A stretch of DNA of 64,000 nucleotides from Bacteroidota bacterium (GCA_016183765.1 JACPEA010000002.1:423832-487831), one strand, 5' to 3'; counted from the first letter of the stretch, positions 36,383-44,898 are shown. The notes: a model not told the origin generated them from the sequence alone. Translations and numbers: made by a program.

Positions 36383-36464
36383 TTTGAGAATTTGGGAATG
36401 TGCTAATTTGAAAATGGTAACCTTATCTGTTTTTCAAATTAGCACATTCCCAAATTCTCAAATT
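36381..36464. repeat. Perfect 34-base inverted repeat overlapping two stop codons
   Basis: Arms 36381-36414 and 36431-36464 are exact reverse complements around a 16-base loop. They are made of AATTTGAG and AATTTGGG words, like the repeat between groES and groEL. The left arm includes the last two bases of the S9 peptidase gene and the right arm covers the last codons of yggS (stop at 36458). It must therefore be tolerated in, or have shaped, the yggS C-terminus. Confidence 0.9.
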
Positions 36465-37132
36465 CCCTTATCAGGATATATTCTTGCACCGAAAACTAAG
36501 CTGCCAATGCGCACCAGGGTGCTCCCCTCTTCTACAGCTATGGCATAATCGCCGCTCATGCCCATACTTAACAGGGTCCATTCGGCATTCACTACCGGCC
36601 ACTCCCTGATCTTGTCGAATAGTTTTTTCAGCTGCCTGAATTCATTGCGGACTTTCGCCTGGTCTTCACTGAAAGAAGCCATGCCCATCAGGCCGCATAC
36701 CCGCACATGAGACAAACCAGCGGTAGCAGCAAGTGCTTCCTCCAGTTCGGTCTCATCCATCCCGAATTTGGTTTCTTCCTGTGCAATATGCACCTGTAAC
36801 AGGCAATCAATGATACGGTCATGTTTAGCCCCCTGTTTATTGATCTCCTGTAAAAGTTTGAAGCTATCCACTCCATGGATCAGGTGTACAAAAGGAGCTA
36901 TGTATTTGACCTTATTAGTCTGCAAATGGCCGATAAAATGCCAGCGGATATCTTTCGGTAAAACCGCCTGTTTATCCACCAGTTCCTGCACATAATTTTC
37001 TCCAAAATCACGCTGGCCCAGGTCATATAATTCCTGTATGTCTTCGTTGGGTTTGGTTTTACTTACAGCAACCAGGGTCACCCTTCCGAGTTCCTTTCTG
37101 ATCTCATTGTATTTTTCAATATTCACTGCCAT
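36458..37132 (-). CDS. yggS: PLP homeostasis protein (YggS/PLPBP family)
   Basis: Pyridoxal-phosphate-binding protein of 224 residues with a single alanine-racemase-like TIM barrel and no known catalytic activity; it keeps free PLP and amino-acid pools in balance. The PLP lysine is in LVAVSKTKP (K26) and the family signatures FGENYVQEL, WHFIGHLQTNK and LSMGMSGDY are present. It has no operon partner here. Its 3' end lies inside the palindrome at 36381-36464. Confidence 0.94.
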   Translation of the reverse strand: MAVNIEKYNEIRKELGRVTLVAVSKTKPNEDIQELYDLGQRDFGENYVQELVDKQAVLPKDIRWHFIGHLQTNKVKYIAPFVHLIHGVDSFKLLQEINKQGAKHDRIIDCLLQVHIAQEETKFGMDETELEEALAATAGLSHVRVCGLMGMASFSEDQAKVRNEFRQLKKLFDKIREWPVVNAEWTLLSMGMSGDYAIAVEEGSTLVRIGSLVFGARIYPDKGI

Positions 37133-37202
37133 ATAAAAATATTTTAGAATTGCGGATCTTCAGACGTATGATAGAAGATGGCTGATCAGTTACCCGAATC
37201 CA

Positions 37203-38384
37203 TCACTCCCCTACCTGCAGATCTGATAATGTATTTTTCAGTGCCAGGTATTCCAGCAACAAAAGGTTATTATACGCATCACAATCGTAATAAAATTTTC
37301 CGATACCTGTTTGTACAAGTAAATATTTATAAGGTTCAGGGAGCATCGATCCCATATTAGCAATAAAAAAATAATAAGGCCTTTCTTCAACCAGGTCTTC
37401 AATACTTGCTGCTTTATATACCGGATGAAATGAAGGAGTCACTCCCCATTTTAGCAAGGCTGTGCTAAGTATTACAGCATCCATAAAGTGATCGGCCTTT
37501 CTCAGTTCTGTCTCTGCTTCTTGTATTAACTGACTCCTGAATACTTCTAAAGAGGGGATCTTTTTAACCGACATGAGTCGGGCTAAATGATATAATATCA
37601 AAGGCAATCTTCCATACTGCGGTGCTAAATAAAGTGGTGAAGTCACATGCTCTTTGGATACCAATACTTTTTCGATCAGTTCCAGGCTGGCGCTATCTAC
37701 AGACGTCCATGTAAGATCATAGCGTTGGGTAAAATAAAGTATATTGGACAGGACACATATATCAAACTCTACCGGCATGATCTTCCCAAACCAGGTTGAA
37801 TAAGCATTAATGTTCCTATACTTTTTGGGATTATTATTTACATGCCGCCCCGATTTATTCGTGAATGTCTGCATAATACGATGTATTTCTCTGGCAGTCG
37901 AGTCAGGGGCCCCCATTGCCAAGAGTACCATTACGGTATCATCCATATCATCAGGTAAAGCCTGACGTTTGTCAAACAAGTTCATCCAGCCTCCATTAGG
38001 GAAAATGCGGGGTGTATCCGTTGGCCAAAAATTATAGGTTCCTCTTCCCTTCCTGTTTTCGTATTTATGATAAGAAGGCATTGCATGGTTAACTATTCTA
38101 TCTGCAACCTGTTGTTGCGGGGTTGACAACCTGGGTCTGATATCTTTCAAGGTCATTGCGATCAATGCTGTATAGAAAGGGTTCATATCAGCTTTCTCTC
38201 TGAATTGATTCAGTGCGTAAGTTCGATACGAAGCAAAAGACCCTTTTGGAAACACACCATCGGTTTTAACCTGTAATTGTTCTATACGGTTAAGTAATTG
38301 TGTCATCAGTGCGGTATCCTGCCCCAAGAGATTATTTGTCAGCAACAAACAAAATAGACCTGATAGGAATCTGGTTATGAACAT
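37203..38384 (-). CDS. Exported protein with DxDDT motif, resembling an alpha/alpha-toroid terpenoid cyclase domain
   Basis: Protein of 393 residues with a signal peptide (ending about residue 21). The chain is helical, and NGGWMNLF (130-137) precedes LPDDMDDTVMVLLAM (143-157). The latter closely resembles the catalytic DxDD segment of squalene-hopene cyclase and class II diterpene cyclases (PDVDDTAVVV). The whole length would make one toroid rather than the two of hopene cyclase. Real class II cyclases work inside the cell, so the signal peptide argues for another function. It is visibly AT-richer than its neighbours, suggesting recent acquisition. No homologue was recognised with certainty. 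Confidence 0.6.
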   Translation of the reverse strand: MFITRFLSGLFCLLLTNNLLGQDTALMTQLLNRIEQLQVKTDGVFPKGSFASYRTYALNQFREKADMNPFYTALIAMTLKDIRPRLSTPQQQVADRIVNHAMPSYHKYENRKGRGTYNFWPTDTPRIFPNGGWMNLFDKRQALPDDMDDTVMVLLAMGAPDSTAREIHRIMQTFTNKSGRHVNNNPKKYRNINAYSTWFGKIMPVEFDICVLSNILYFTQRYDLTWTSVDSASLELIEKVLVSKEHVTSPLYLAPQYGRLPLILYHLARLMSVKKIPSLEVFRSQLIQEAETELRKADHFMDAVILSTALLKWGVTPSFHPVYKAASIEDLVEERPYYFFIANMGSMLPEPYKYLLVQTGIGKFYYDCDAYNNLLLLEYLALKNTLSDLQVGE

Positions 38385-38431
38385 ACATTGTAAAATTAGC
38401 GGATTGGTACATTATGGATCCATAGATCAAA

Positions 38432-38473
38432 AATAAAAAACGCTGGTCCGTTAAAAAACAGCAACCAGCGTTT
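38432..38473 (-). terminator. Terminator of the acyl-CoA dehydrogenase gene
   Basis: AACGCTGGT pairs with ACCAGCGTT around a 16-base loop; on the minus strand the stem is followed by a T-rich run (38440 down to 38432). Confidence 0.82.
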
Positions 38474-38521
38474 CAGCATGTATCATCCTTTGATCCGCCA
38501 TCTGCGGATCCGTACAATCAA

Positions 38522-39676
38522 TTATTTCAGGATACTTCTCGAGATCACGATCCGCTGCACTTCACTGGTGCCCTCATAGATCTGGGTTATTTTCGCGTCG
38601 CGCATCAGTCGCTCAACATGGTATTCCTTCACAAAACCATAACCACCATGGATCTGCACAGCCTCAGTAGTCACCCACATGGCCGTTTCAGAGGCAAAGA
38701 CCTTGGCCATGGAAGAACTGAGGGTATAATCGTGTCCATGATCCTTTTCCCAGGCAGCTTTAAAACAGAGCAGGCGGGCTGCTTCAATTTTGGTAGCCAT
38801 ATCGGCCAGTTTGAACTGGATGGCCTGGTGATGCATGATCTCTTTCCCAAAAGCCTTACGCTGTTTGCTGTAAGCCAACGCAAGCTCATACGCACCACTG
38901 GCAATACCCAATGCCTGCGAGGCAATACCAATACGGCCCCCGGCCAGGGTTTTCATGGCAAACCTGAACCCAAAACCGTCCGCACCGATCCGGTTTTCTT
39001 TGGGAACCTTCACGTCAGTGAACATGATACTGTGCGTATCGCTACCGCGGATACCCAGTTTGTTCTCTTTGGCAGCCACCACAATACCGGGTGTATTCTT
39101 CTCCACAATGAAAGCATTGATACCATGGCTTCCTTTTGCGGGATCCGTTTGTGCGATCACCAGGTATACCGATGCGGAAGATCCATTGGTGATCCAGTTC
39201 TTGGTGCCATTGATCAGGTAATGATCACCCTTATCCTCGGCAGTAGTGCGTTGACTGGTGGCATCGCTACCCGCTTCCGGCTCACTTAACAGGAAGGCGC
39301 CGATATACAATTCCCCGTCTTTCCGGCCCTGGGCCAGCGGGGTCAGGTATTTCTGTTTCTGTTCCTCTGAACCATAGACTTCCAGGCCCCAGCAAACAAG
39401 GCTATTGTTCACACTCATACTCACGCTGGTACTGGCGTCAATTTTGCTGATCTCTTCCATGGCCAACACATAACTTAGGGTATCCATACCGGAACCGCCA
39501 TAATCAGGACTAACCATCATACCCATAAATCCCAGCTCGGCCAGTTTCAGTACCTGTTCACGGGGAAATTTCTGGTGTTCATCACGTTCGATCACACCGG
39601 GTAAACATTCATTACGGGCAAAATCGCGGGCCGCTTTCTGGATCATCAATTGTTCTTCGGTCAGTTCAAAATGCAT
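38522..39676 (-). CDS. Acyl-CoA dehydrogenase
   Basis: FAD-dependent dehydrogenase of 384 residues that introduces the trans-2 double bond in acyl-CoA; electrons go to electron-transfer flavoprotein. All three domains are present: helical N-domain (FELTEEQLMIQKAARDFA), beta-domain with LSEPEAGSDATSQRTTA and WITNG, and C-terminal helical domain with RKAFGKEIMHHQAIQFKLAD. The catalytic Glu is in IYEGTSEVQR. The pattern is that of the short-chain/butyryl-CoA group. The ATG at 39676 follows a TAAATTTG -7 box; a longer frame to 39730 runs through the promoter. Likely regulated through the palindrome at 39708-39721. Confidence 0.94.
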   Translation of the reverse strand: MHFELTEEQLMIQKAARDFARNECLPGVIERDEHQKFPREQVLKLAELGFMGMMVSPDYGGSGMDTLSYVLAMEEISKIDASTSVSMSVNNSLVCWGLEVYGSEEQKQKYLTPLAQGRKDGELYIGAFLLSEPEAGSDATSQRTTAEDKGDHYLINGTKNWITNGSSASVYLVIAQTDPAKGSHGINAFIVEKNTPGIVVAAKENKLGIRGSDTHSIMFTDVKVPKENRIGADGFGFRFAMKTLAGGRIGIASQALGIASGAYELALAYSKQRKAFGKEIMHHQAIQFKLADMATKIEAARLLCFKAAWEKDHGHDYTLSSSMAKVFASETAMWVTTEAVQIHGGYGFVKEYHVERLMRDAKITQIYEGTSEVQRIVISRSILK

Positions 39677-39697
39677 CGATAAAAGATTTTTGTGATG

Positions 39698-39721
39698 CAA
39701 ATTTACACTAACAACTGTTAG
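39698..39721 (-). promoter_or_regulatory. Promoter and candidate operator of the acyl-CoA dehydrogenase gene
   Basis: On the minus strand TAAATTTG (39705 down to 39698) fits the -7 consensus. Immediately upstream is a 14-base palindrome with arms CTAACA / TGTTAG and a two-base centre (39708-39721). A TTG that could serve as the -33 box lies 22 bases upstream of the -7 box. A repressor bound between the two boxes would block the promoter; TetR-type control is a guess from the gene type. Confidence 0.55.
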
Positions 39722-39746
39722 GATTGGCAATATTGCACAATTTTTT

Positions 39747-40261
39747 ATGGATAGTTTCTATCACCAGCTTATCCACTTTGGGCAGCGGGGTTGTGTCACT
39801 CACTTGTACGGCATACCGGCTGGCAACATAGAAAACGGGAAATACATTGGATATGAAAAATTCACGTTCCATTATTCATCAGGGATATTGGCGATCATCG
39901 GCAAACCGAAAAGAAAATAATTAAAAACGGGTTCTGTTATGAGGCAACCCTGTCCATCACCGGCAGCTTCATAGATATCCGTAAAGTTCCCGTTAAATTC
40001 ATTAACGAAAGGCTCACAAAAAAAGTGGTGGATACTACAGCAGGCGGTTATTATCAGTATGCTTTAAAAAATATAATACACAACTTCGATGGACGAACCC
40101 TTCTTGGGGTATCCCTGATCGATTGTAAATATTGTGCTAAACCATCCCACGGAATTCCTTTGTATTACTATACCTCTTATTGGGCGGTTCAAAATGGGTA
40201 TGATCTGATCCTAAGCAGTGAGAAAGAAGAAAATATACTATTCAAAAGGAAAAAAAGATGA
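39747..40261 (+). pseudogene. Frameshifted gene for a protein of unknown function
   Basis: Two adjacent open stretches read as one protein if the frame changes once. The first starts at the ATG at 39747 (MDSFYHQLIHFG...) and stops at 39918-39920 after KPKRK. The second, in another frame, is open from 39857 to a TGA at 40259-40261, carrying IIKNGFCYEATLSITGS and later LIDCKYCAKPSHGIPLYY. The switch would fall in the A-rich tract at about 39909-39925, where KPKRK would run on into KKIIKNG. A joined product would have about 170 residues. The family was not recognised. An assembly error in the A-tracts is possible. Confidence 0.5.
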
Positions 40262-40395
40262 CCTTATCTTGTCTTACAGAAAAAGCGGTCATCCATGCCA
40301 ACTACAGGCAACTGATGACCCATTTCGACATTCTGACCGTATTTATATCCAAAAAATACGGGGTTTTTCCCCTTATAGGACTTAGCTTATTTAGA

Positions 40396-40403
40396 TAGCT
40401 TTG
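40396..40403 (+). promoter_or_regulatory. -7 box upstream of the ExbD-like gene
   Basis: TAGCTTTG fits the TAnnTTTG consensus. It ends only four bases before the ATG at 40408, so transcription may begin at or after that codon and the ATG at 40444 could be the real start. Confidence 0.5.
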
Positions 40404-40407
40404 TTGT

Positions 40408-40851
40408 ATGGATGCCTCAAGACGGCCACGCATTAACCTTTCAATGCAGTACTCTATGCAGCCCCATCACCTGGTAAAAGCCATACTGTTTGTTCTGCTG
40501 ATCATTTTTTTTGTGATGATAGGTGGTACTTATCTCTTTTACAATACGGTTAAATCGGCCCAAGCCAATACCCTATATGAGAACCTGGACGATGCACAGA
40601 AAGCCGAAACAGCTGATTATGAGAATTGTATCCTGCTGGAGAAAAAGACCATCGTGCGTATCTCCGAAGGACAGAAACAGGTATTGCCCTATGCCCAGGC
40701 CCGGGAAATACTGACCCGCGACACTGCCCGCATGAACCACCCCAGGTTCAGGATCATTGTTACACCCGGTATCGATTACCAAAACCTTTCAGATATCCTG
40801 TTGCTGATGACAGAACTGAAAATGAAAAATTATATCCTCTTAAAATCCTGA
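40408..40851 (+). CDS. Orphan ExbD-like membrane protein
   Basis: Protein of 147 residues (135 if started at 40444). A basic N-terminus is followed by one membrane helix (about 23-46) and a periplasmic domain whose end, FRIIVTPGIDYQNLSDILLLMTELKMKNYILLK, is like the C-terminal domain of ExbD/TolR energy-transducing proteins. The Asp of the transmembrane helix that ExbD uses for proton flow is not evident. No ExbB/TolQ gene is near. It is followed 28 bases later by a 59-residue membrane protein. ExbD-like is a structural inference. Confidence 0.6.
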   Translation: MDASRRPRINLSMQYSMQPHHLVKAILFVLLIIFFVMIGGTYLFYNTVKSAQANTLYENLDDAQKAETADYENCILLEKKTIVRISEGQKQVLPYAQAREILTRDTARMNHPRFRIIVTPGIDYQNLSDILLLMTELKMKNYILLKS

Positions 40852-40879
40852 TCTATCTAACCAAACAAAAACTGCTACC

Positions 40880-41059
40880 ATGGGAAATCTCGGCTACCAG
40901 GAATTACTTCTTTTATTCGTATCTCTTTTCTGCATGTTGATACCTGTACTGATGATCATCTGGATGTACCGTCTCTCGCGTCGCTCACACAGCAACCAGC
41001 AGCGCATCGCCCATCTTGAAACACAGTTGCAGGTGCTGGAAGCAAAACTCGGCAGGTAA
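40880..41059 (+). CDS. Small membrane protein with C-terminal coiled coil
   Basis: Open frame of 59 residues starting MGNLGYQELLLLFVS. One membrane helix (about 8-30, ending IIWMYRLSRR, which puts the C-terminus inside) is followed by a heptad-like stretch (QRIAHLETQLQVLEAKL). The hydrophobic-then-coiled-coil design resembles small regulatory membrane proteins, but no family is recognised. A terminator at 41190-41226 lies downstream. The codon choice and clean start favour a real gene over chance. Confidence 0.55.
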   Translation: MGNLGYQELLLLFVSLFCMLIPVLMIIWMYRLSRRSHSNQQRIAHLETQLQVLEAKLGR

Positions 41060-41189
41060 GCCTGAGTATCCAGGATAGAAAAAGGGTGATAAAATCCTTA
41101 CCAGCAGTAAAAGGAAGTGGAACTGGTGGCGCATCTGCCCAAATACGCACACAGCAGTTGGTTCCGATCACTTTACACTGCCATTGGTA

Positions 41190-41226
41190 AACCCGGAGGT
41201 CTCCGTAAAACCGGGCTTTATTTTTT
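41190..41226 (+). terminator. Terminator downstream of the ExbD-like and small membrane genes
   Basis: AACCCGG pairs with CCGGG(C)TT around a loop of about 12 bases and is followed by TTTATTTTTT. Confidence 0.7.
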
Positions 41227-41260
41227 AGGACGATCCCGAAAGAATGGCGTGTAAGGCCGC

Positions 41261-41656
41261 TTAAAATTCACGGGGTGTCTGCATTACCCCAATCACGATC
41301 GTAGAAACACCTATCGGAATGGTAAACAAATGAATAGGACTGAAACTGGAATATAACAAATGCGTTAACGAAAGAAAGGAAATAAAGATCCCCTGGATGA
41401 TGATCAGATAGGGATATATTTTTTTGCGGAGCAACATACAGCACAACGTTACAAAACCGAAAACTCCTACCAGGCTCAGCAAAATCCAGCCGAGTATGGC
41501 ATAATTAGAGAAAAGCGAATCGGTAATTTTTTCTTCCGGGAAAGGGAAAAGAATATCCGGGAACCATGCATCATTGATCAGCCGGGCGCCCCTGAAAACG
41601 CCGATGGAACTGGATAGGGTAAGTAAAATAATAGAGATCTTGCGAAACCTGGTCAT
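41261..41656 (-). CDS. Four-helix membrane protein of unknown function
   Basis: Hypothetical protein of about 131 residues from the ATG at 41656, with helices at roughly 8-26, 50-74, 80-100 and 106-126. A GTG at 41690 would add 12 residues, but a TAGTTTTA box resembling the -7 consensus lies between the two starts and favours the ATG. There is a short extracytoplasmic loop (RLINDAWFPDILFPFPEEK). No motif recognised; AT-richer than average for the window. Confidence 0.55.
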   Translation of the reverse strand: MTRFRKISIILLTLSSSIGVFRGARLINDAWFPDILFPFPEEKITDSLFSNYAILGWILLSLVGVFGFVTLCCMLLRKKIYPYLIIIQGIFISFLSLTHLLYSSFSPIHLFTIPIGVSTIVIGVMQTPREF

Positions 41657-41773
41657 AATCCGGCTAAAACTATCTAAAGTTTTGATTCCCACAAAATCTT
41701 ACCGGTGTGTACTACTCACCGTTAGTTATTTGTATATTCATGTCCATAACTGCTTACCCTCAAATCCATTAAT

Positions 41774-42856
41774 TTGAAACGATTGTTATCCCTCGATTTC
41801 ATGCGGGGCCTCATCATGGTGTTGCTGGTACTGGAGAGTGCGGGCTTGTATGAAAGTCTCAATACCGCCGCGGACAATCCATTGATTAACGCAGGAATAC
41901 AGCAATTTTTTCACCATCCCTGGAACGGGCTCCGGTTCTGGGACCTGGTACAGCCTGCTTTCATGTTCATGGCCGGTGTTGCCATGGCTTATTCACTTAC
42001 CCGCCAGCAGGAAGCCGGGCACAACTGGTTGCAAAGATTCCGCAAGACCCTACAACGCTGTGGCTGGTTATTCTTCTGGGGAGTACTGGATTATGCTGTG
42101 CGTAAAACGGGACTATCATTCGAGTTGTGGGATGTGCTGACGCAATTATCATTCACTACCCTGGTAGCTTTCCTGATCTTTGGTTTCAGTACCCGGATCC
42201 AGGTACTGGTATGCATCGGGCTGCTGCTGCTTACGGAGATATTATACCGGTTTACCCATATCCCGGGTTTTGACCAGCCTTTTACCAACCAGCATAATTT
42301 TGGCAATTATGTTGACTGGTTGCTCATGCACAAGATCAACAAAGGCGGCTGGGTGGCCATCAATTGTATTCCCACTGCCGTACATACCATTGCAGGTGCA
42401 CTGGTTGGGAAAATGCTGCTGCGGGGTGGTACTACCATCATCCGGAACCTGCTTGGCTGGGCTTTGATCTGCCTGGCAGCGGGATATGCGTTGGATGCAA
42501 TGGGCATAACTCCCATCATCAAACGTATTGCCACCAGCTCTTTTGTACTGGCATCCCTGGGCTGGTGCCTGGCCGGCCTGGCGGTTTGTTACTGGTGGAT
42601 CGATATACAGGGACATCGTAAACACCTGGCTTTTTTTACCATGGTAGGAATGAATTCCCTGTTCATTTACCTGTTTATCGAGATCGTGGGAAACCGATGG
42701 TTCACGGAATATATCAGCAGCATCAGTAACGGAGTATTGTCGTGGATAAACACACCGGCATCCTTGGGTCATATCCTTTCCGCGCTCTGTGTATTCTCGT
42801 TGGAATGGGGACTCTGTTATTTCCTGTACCAGAAAAAGATTTTCTTCCGGATATAA
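41774..42856 (+). CDS. HGSNAT-like membrane acyltransferase (DUF5009-type)
   Basis: Polytopic membrane protein of 360 residues with about ten helices, related to heparan-alpha-glucosaminide N-acetyltransferase. The start RLLSLDFMRGLIMVLLVLES is the family signature, and WDLVQPAFMFMAGVAMAYS (about 56-74) follows. Such proteins carry acetyl groups from acetyl-CoA across the membrane to a sugar or other acceptor. No ATG fits: translation appears to start at the TTG at 41774, because the conserved KRLLSLD begins right after it. Acceptor unknown. Confidence 0.8.
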   Translation: MKRLLSLDFMRGLIMVLLVLESAGLYESLNTAADNPLINAGIQQFFHHPWNGLRFWDLVQPAFMFMAGVAMAYSLTRQQEAGHNWLQRFRKTLQRCGWLFFWGVLDYAVRKTGLSFELWDVLTQLSFTTLVAFLIFGFSTRIQVLVCIGLLLLTEILYRFTHIPGFDQPFTNQHNFGNYVDWLLMHKINKGGWVAINCIPTAVHTIAGALVGKMLLRGGTTIIRNLLGWALICLAAGYALDAMGITPIIKRIATSSFVLASLGWCLAGLAVCYWWIDIQGHRKHLAFFTMVGMNSLFIYLFIEIVGNRWFTEYISSISNGVLSWINTPASLGHILSALCVFSLEWGLCYFLYQKKIFFRI

Positions 42857-42915
42857 TAAGTGAAAATTCGGCCGGCTCCGTACCGGTTTGTATATTAGGC
42901 ATATAAATCACCACT

Positions 42916-43317
42916 ATGAAAGCAAACAGAAGAAAATTCCTGGCTACCACTACCCTGTTAGGCACCGGTCTTGCGGCAGCCGCTTTGCCGGTTCCTGCAC
43001 CGGGAAAAAAACAACTGGTTCATCATGTATTTTTCTGGCTAAAGAACCCCGATTCCAAAGAAGACCGGGATAAACTGGTGGAAGGCCTACAGACACTGGC
43101 CAAGATAGAAACCATCCGGAAACTGCATGTGGGTGTATTGGCAAGCACAGAAAAACGGGATGTGGTAGACACCAGCTGGCAGGTCTCCGAACTCATGTTC
43201 TTTGATGATCTTGCCGGACAGGCCGTTTACCAATCGCACCCCATACACCTTGCTTTCATCAAGAATTGTGGACATCTCTGGGACAAAGTAGTGGTGTACG
43301 ATGCCATGGAAGCCTGA
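42916..43317 (+). CDS. Exported Dabb (stress-responsive A/B barrel) protein with Tat-type signal
   Basis: Protein of 133 residues. The N-terminus MKANRRKFLATTTLLGTG has the twin Arg of a Tat signal, ending near PAPGK. The remainder is a Dabb ferredoxin-like domain: LVHHVFFWLKN, then LHVGVLAST and FDDLAGQAVYQSHPIHLAFI. Dabb domains usually act as small dimers in metabolism or stress; function here is unknown. It is followed by another Tat-type protein whose start lies 41 bases beyond the stop, and the pair probably forms one unit. Confidence 0.82.
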   Translation: MKANRRKFLATTTLLGTGLAAAALPVPAPGKKQLVHHVFFWLKNPDSKEDRDKLVEGLQTLAKIETIRKLHVGVLASTEKRDVVDTSWQVSELMFFDDLAGQAVYQSHPIHLAFIKNCGHLWDKVVVYDAMEA

Positions 43318-43357
43318 ACACAGTCACTTTATTCATTCATACGATAAAATAACATGT

Positions 43358-44368
43358 ATGCCATTCTCTTCTGAATCATCCCATCCACGCCGCCGTTTCT
43401 TACAGCAATCTGCCCTTGCCACCATGGGTATGCTGGTGGGCCGGAGCGCTTTTGGAAATATCCTGTCACCCATTGCGCCGGGTAGTATACAAGGCGTTCA
43501 GGTAGGTGTGATCACCTATTCGTTCCGCAGTTTACCCGGCAGCGCAGAACAGATCCTGAAATATTGCCAGGATGCTGGTATCACCGATATTGAACTGATG
43601 GGCGATGCAATCGAAGACTATGCAGGCAAACCTGCCAATCCCGTAAAATTTCCTCCCAGGGTTCCCGGACAGCCGATGAAACTGAGTGATGAACAGAAAG
43701 CACAGCTGGCAGCGTACCAGCAGCAGGTAGCTGAATGGCGCGCTTCTGTGCCGATGGACAAGTTCAAAGAGATCCGCAAAATGTACCAGAAAGCGGGTGT
43801 TAGCATTTATGCTTTTAAGCCCAACGCACTTAACAGCAACAATACCGACGCAGAGATCAGTTATGCCTTACGCGCGGCAAAAGCGCTGGGTGCCAGGTCG
43901 GTTACCGTAGAACTGCCTGCTGATCCGGCACATTCCAAAAGACTGGGCGAACTGGCGGCAAAAGAAAAAGTGTATATCGGCTATCATGCCCATACACAGG
44001 CCACCGATAACGCGTGGGATGAGGCACTGGCGCAATCTCCCTACAATTCCATGAACCTGGATTGCGGGCACTATATCGCCGCAGGCGGAAACAATACCAA
44101 AGAAAGCCTGCTGAAGCTGATCGAAGACAAACACGATCGCATCACCAGTATGCACCTGAAAGACAGGAAGACCAAAGCAAACGGGGGCGCCAATGTAGCC
44201 TGGGGTAATGGAGATACGCCTATTCGCGAGATCCTGACTCTGCTGAAAGAAAAAAGATACAAGATCCCTGTCACCATCGAACTGGAATACGATATACCGG
44301 CCGGCTCTGATGCCATAAAAGAAACCGCAGCCTGTCTGACCTATGCCAGGAAAATGCTGGAAAGCTGA
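43358..44368 (+). CDS. Exported sugar phosphate isomerase/epimerase-like TIM-barrel protein
   Basis: Protein of 336 residues with a Tat-type signal (HPRRRFLQQSALATMGMLVG) and a xylose isomerase-like TIM barrel. Barrel strands with probable metal ligands are visible: ITDIELMGD, VTVELPAD, IGYHAHTQ, MNLDCGHY, ITSMHLKDRK and VTIELEYD. Relatives act on sugars or keto-sugars. The ATG at 43358 was chosen over one at 43301, which overlaps the upstream gene and would put 19 extra residues before the signal. The twin-Arg signal means it acts outside the cytoplasm, unlike most isomerases. Confidence 0.85.
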   Translation: MPFSSESSHPRRRFLQQSALATMGMLVGRSAFGNILSPIAPGSIQGVQVGVITYSFRSLPGSAEQILKYCQDAGITDIELMGDAIEDYAGKPANPVKFPPRVPGQPMKLSDEQKAQLAAYQQQVAEWRASVPMDKFKEIRKMYQKAGVSIYAFKPNALNSNNTDAEISYALRAAKALGARSVTVELPADPAHSKRLGELAAKEKVYIGYHAHTQATDNAWDEALAQSPYNSMNLDCGHYIAAGGNNTKESLLKLIEDKHDRITSMHLKDRKTKANGGANVAWGNGDTPIREILTLLKEKRYKIPVTIELEYDIPAGSDAIKETAACLTYARKMLES

Positions 44369-44898
44369 ACCTAACGCTTACCAGGCCAATCCAATAAGAA
44401 CTTACACAATAGATTATCATACCTAAAGAATACGCCCCGGGGAACCGGGGCGTCTATTGTACTACAACCATTACTCACACCTTAGTGTGACTGTACCACT
44501 TGCTTTAATAACCTAAACTTCATTTATGAAGAGCTCAATGAAATAACCTTATCGATATCATTCTGGTAAAAGTGGACGGATATCTGGATCAGTACGATAC
44601 ACCAAAACTAATCTGTCAAAGAAGGGTAAAAAATGACCGTAAGCAGTTCCGGGAATGATTTATATCATAAAAAACTACTGGAATATGTGGTAAACTCACT
44701 AAAACGGCCTTTGTGGGCATTACCCCGTCCATTGACTGAAATACCCCCTATCACTTTCTGGCTTTATCTGTATTTTCATTCCTGCCAAACAGGCTGCTGA
44801 TGAAACAAAAGGGAGTTAAGAGCAACACCGCAAATACCTATACCAGCAAGCAGTCTGTTGTGCAGGCACTTGCCAAAACAATTTAAATCCAATTAACC
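44369..44898. other. 530-base AT-rich gap without a recognised gene
   Basis: Contains a perfect GC-rich hairpin at 44432-44453 (arms ACGCCCCGG / CCGGGGCGT, loop GGAA), probably ending the upstream unit although the following T-run is poor. A 16-base dyad TCACACCTTAGTGTGA lies at 44475-44490, of a shape that could bind a dimeric regulator. A 28-codon open frame from the ATG at 44800 is too short to support. The rest has frequent stops in all frames read and may be decayed sequence. Confidence 0.55.

Noticed and set aside
39677..39730. Longer start at 39730 for the acyl-CoA dehydrogenase
   Set aside because: It would translate the -7 box and operator; homologues begin MHFELTEEQ-like at 39676.
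44800..44886. A 28-codon open frame before the VOC-like gene
   Set aside because: Too short, no -7 box or domain; not enough to claim a gene.
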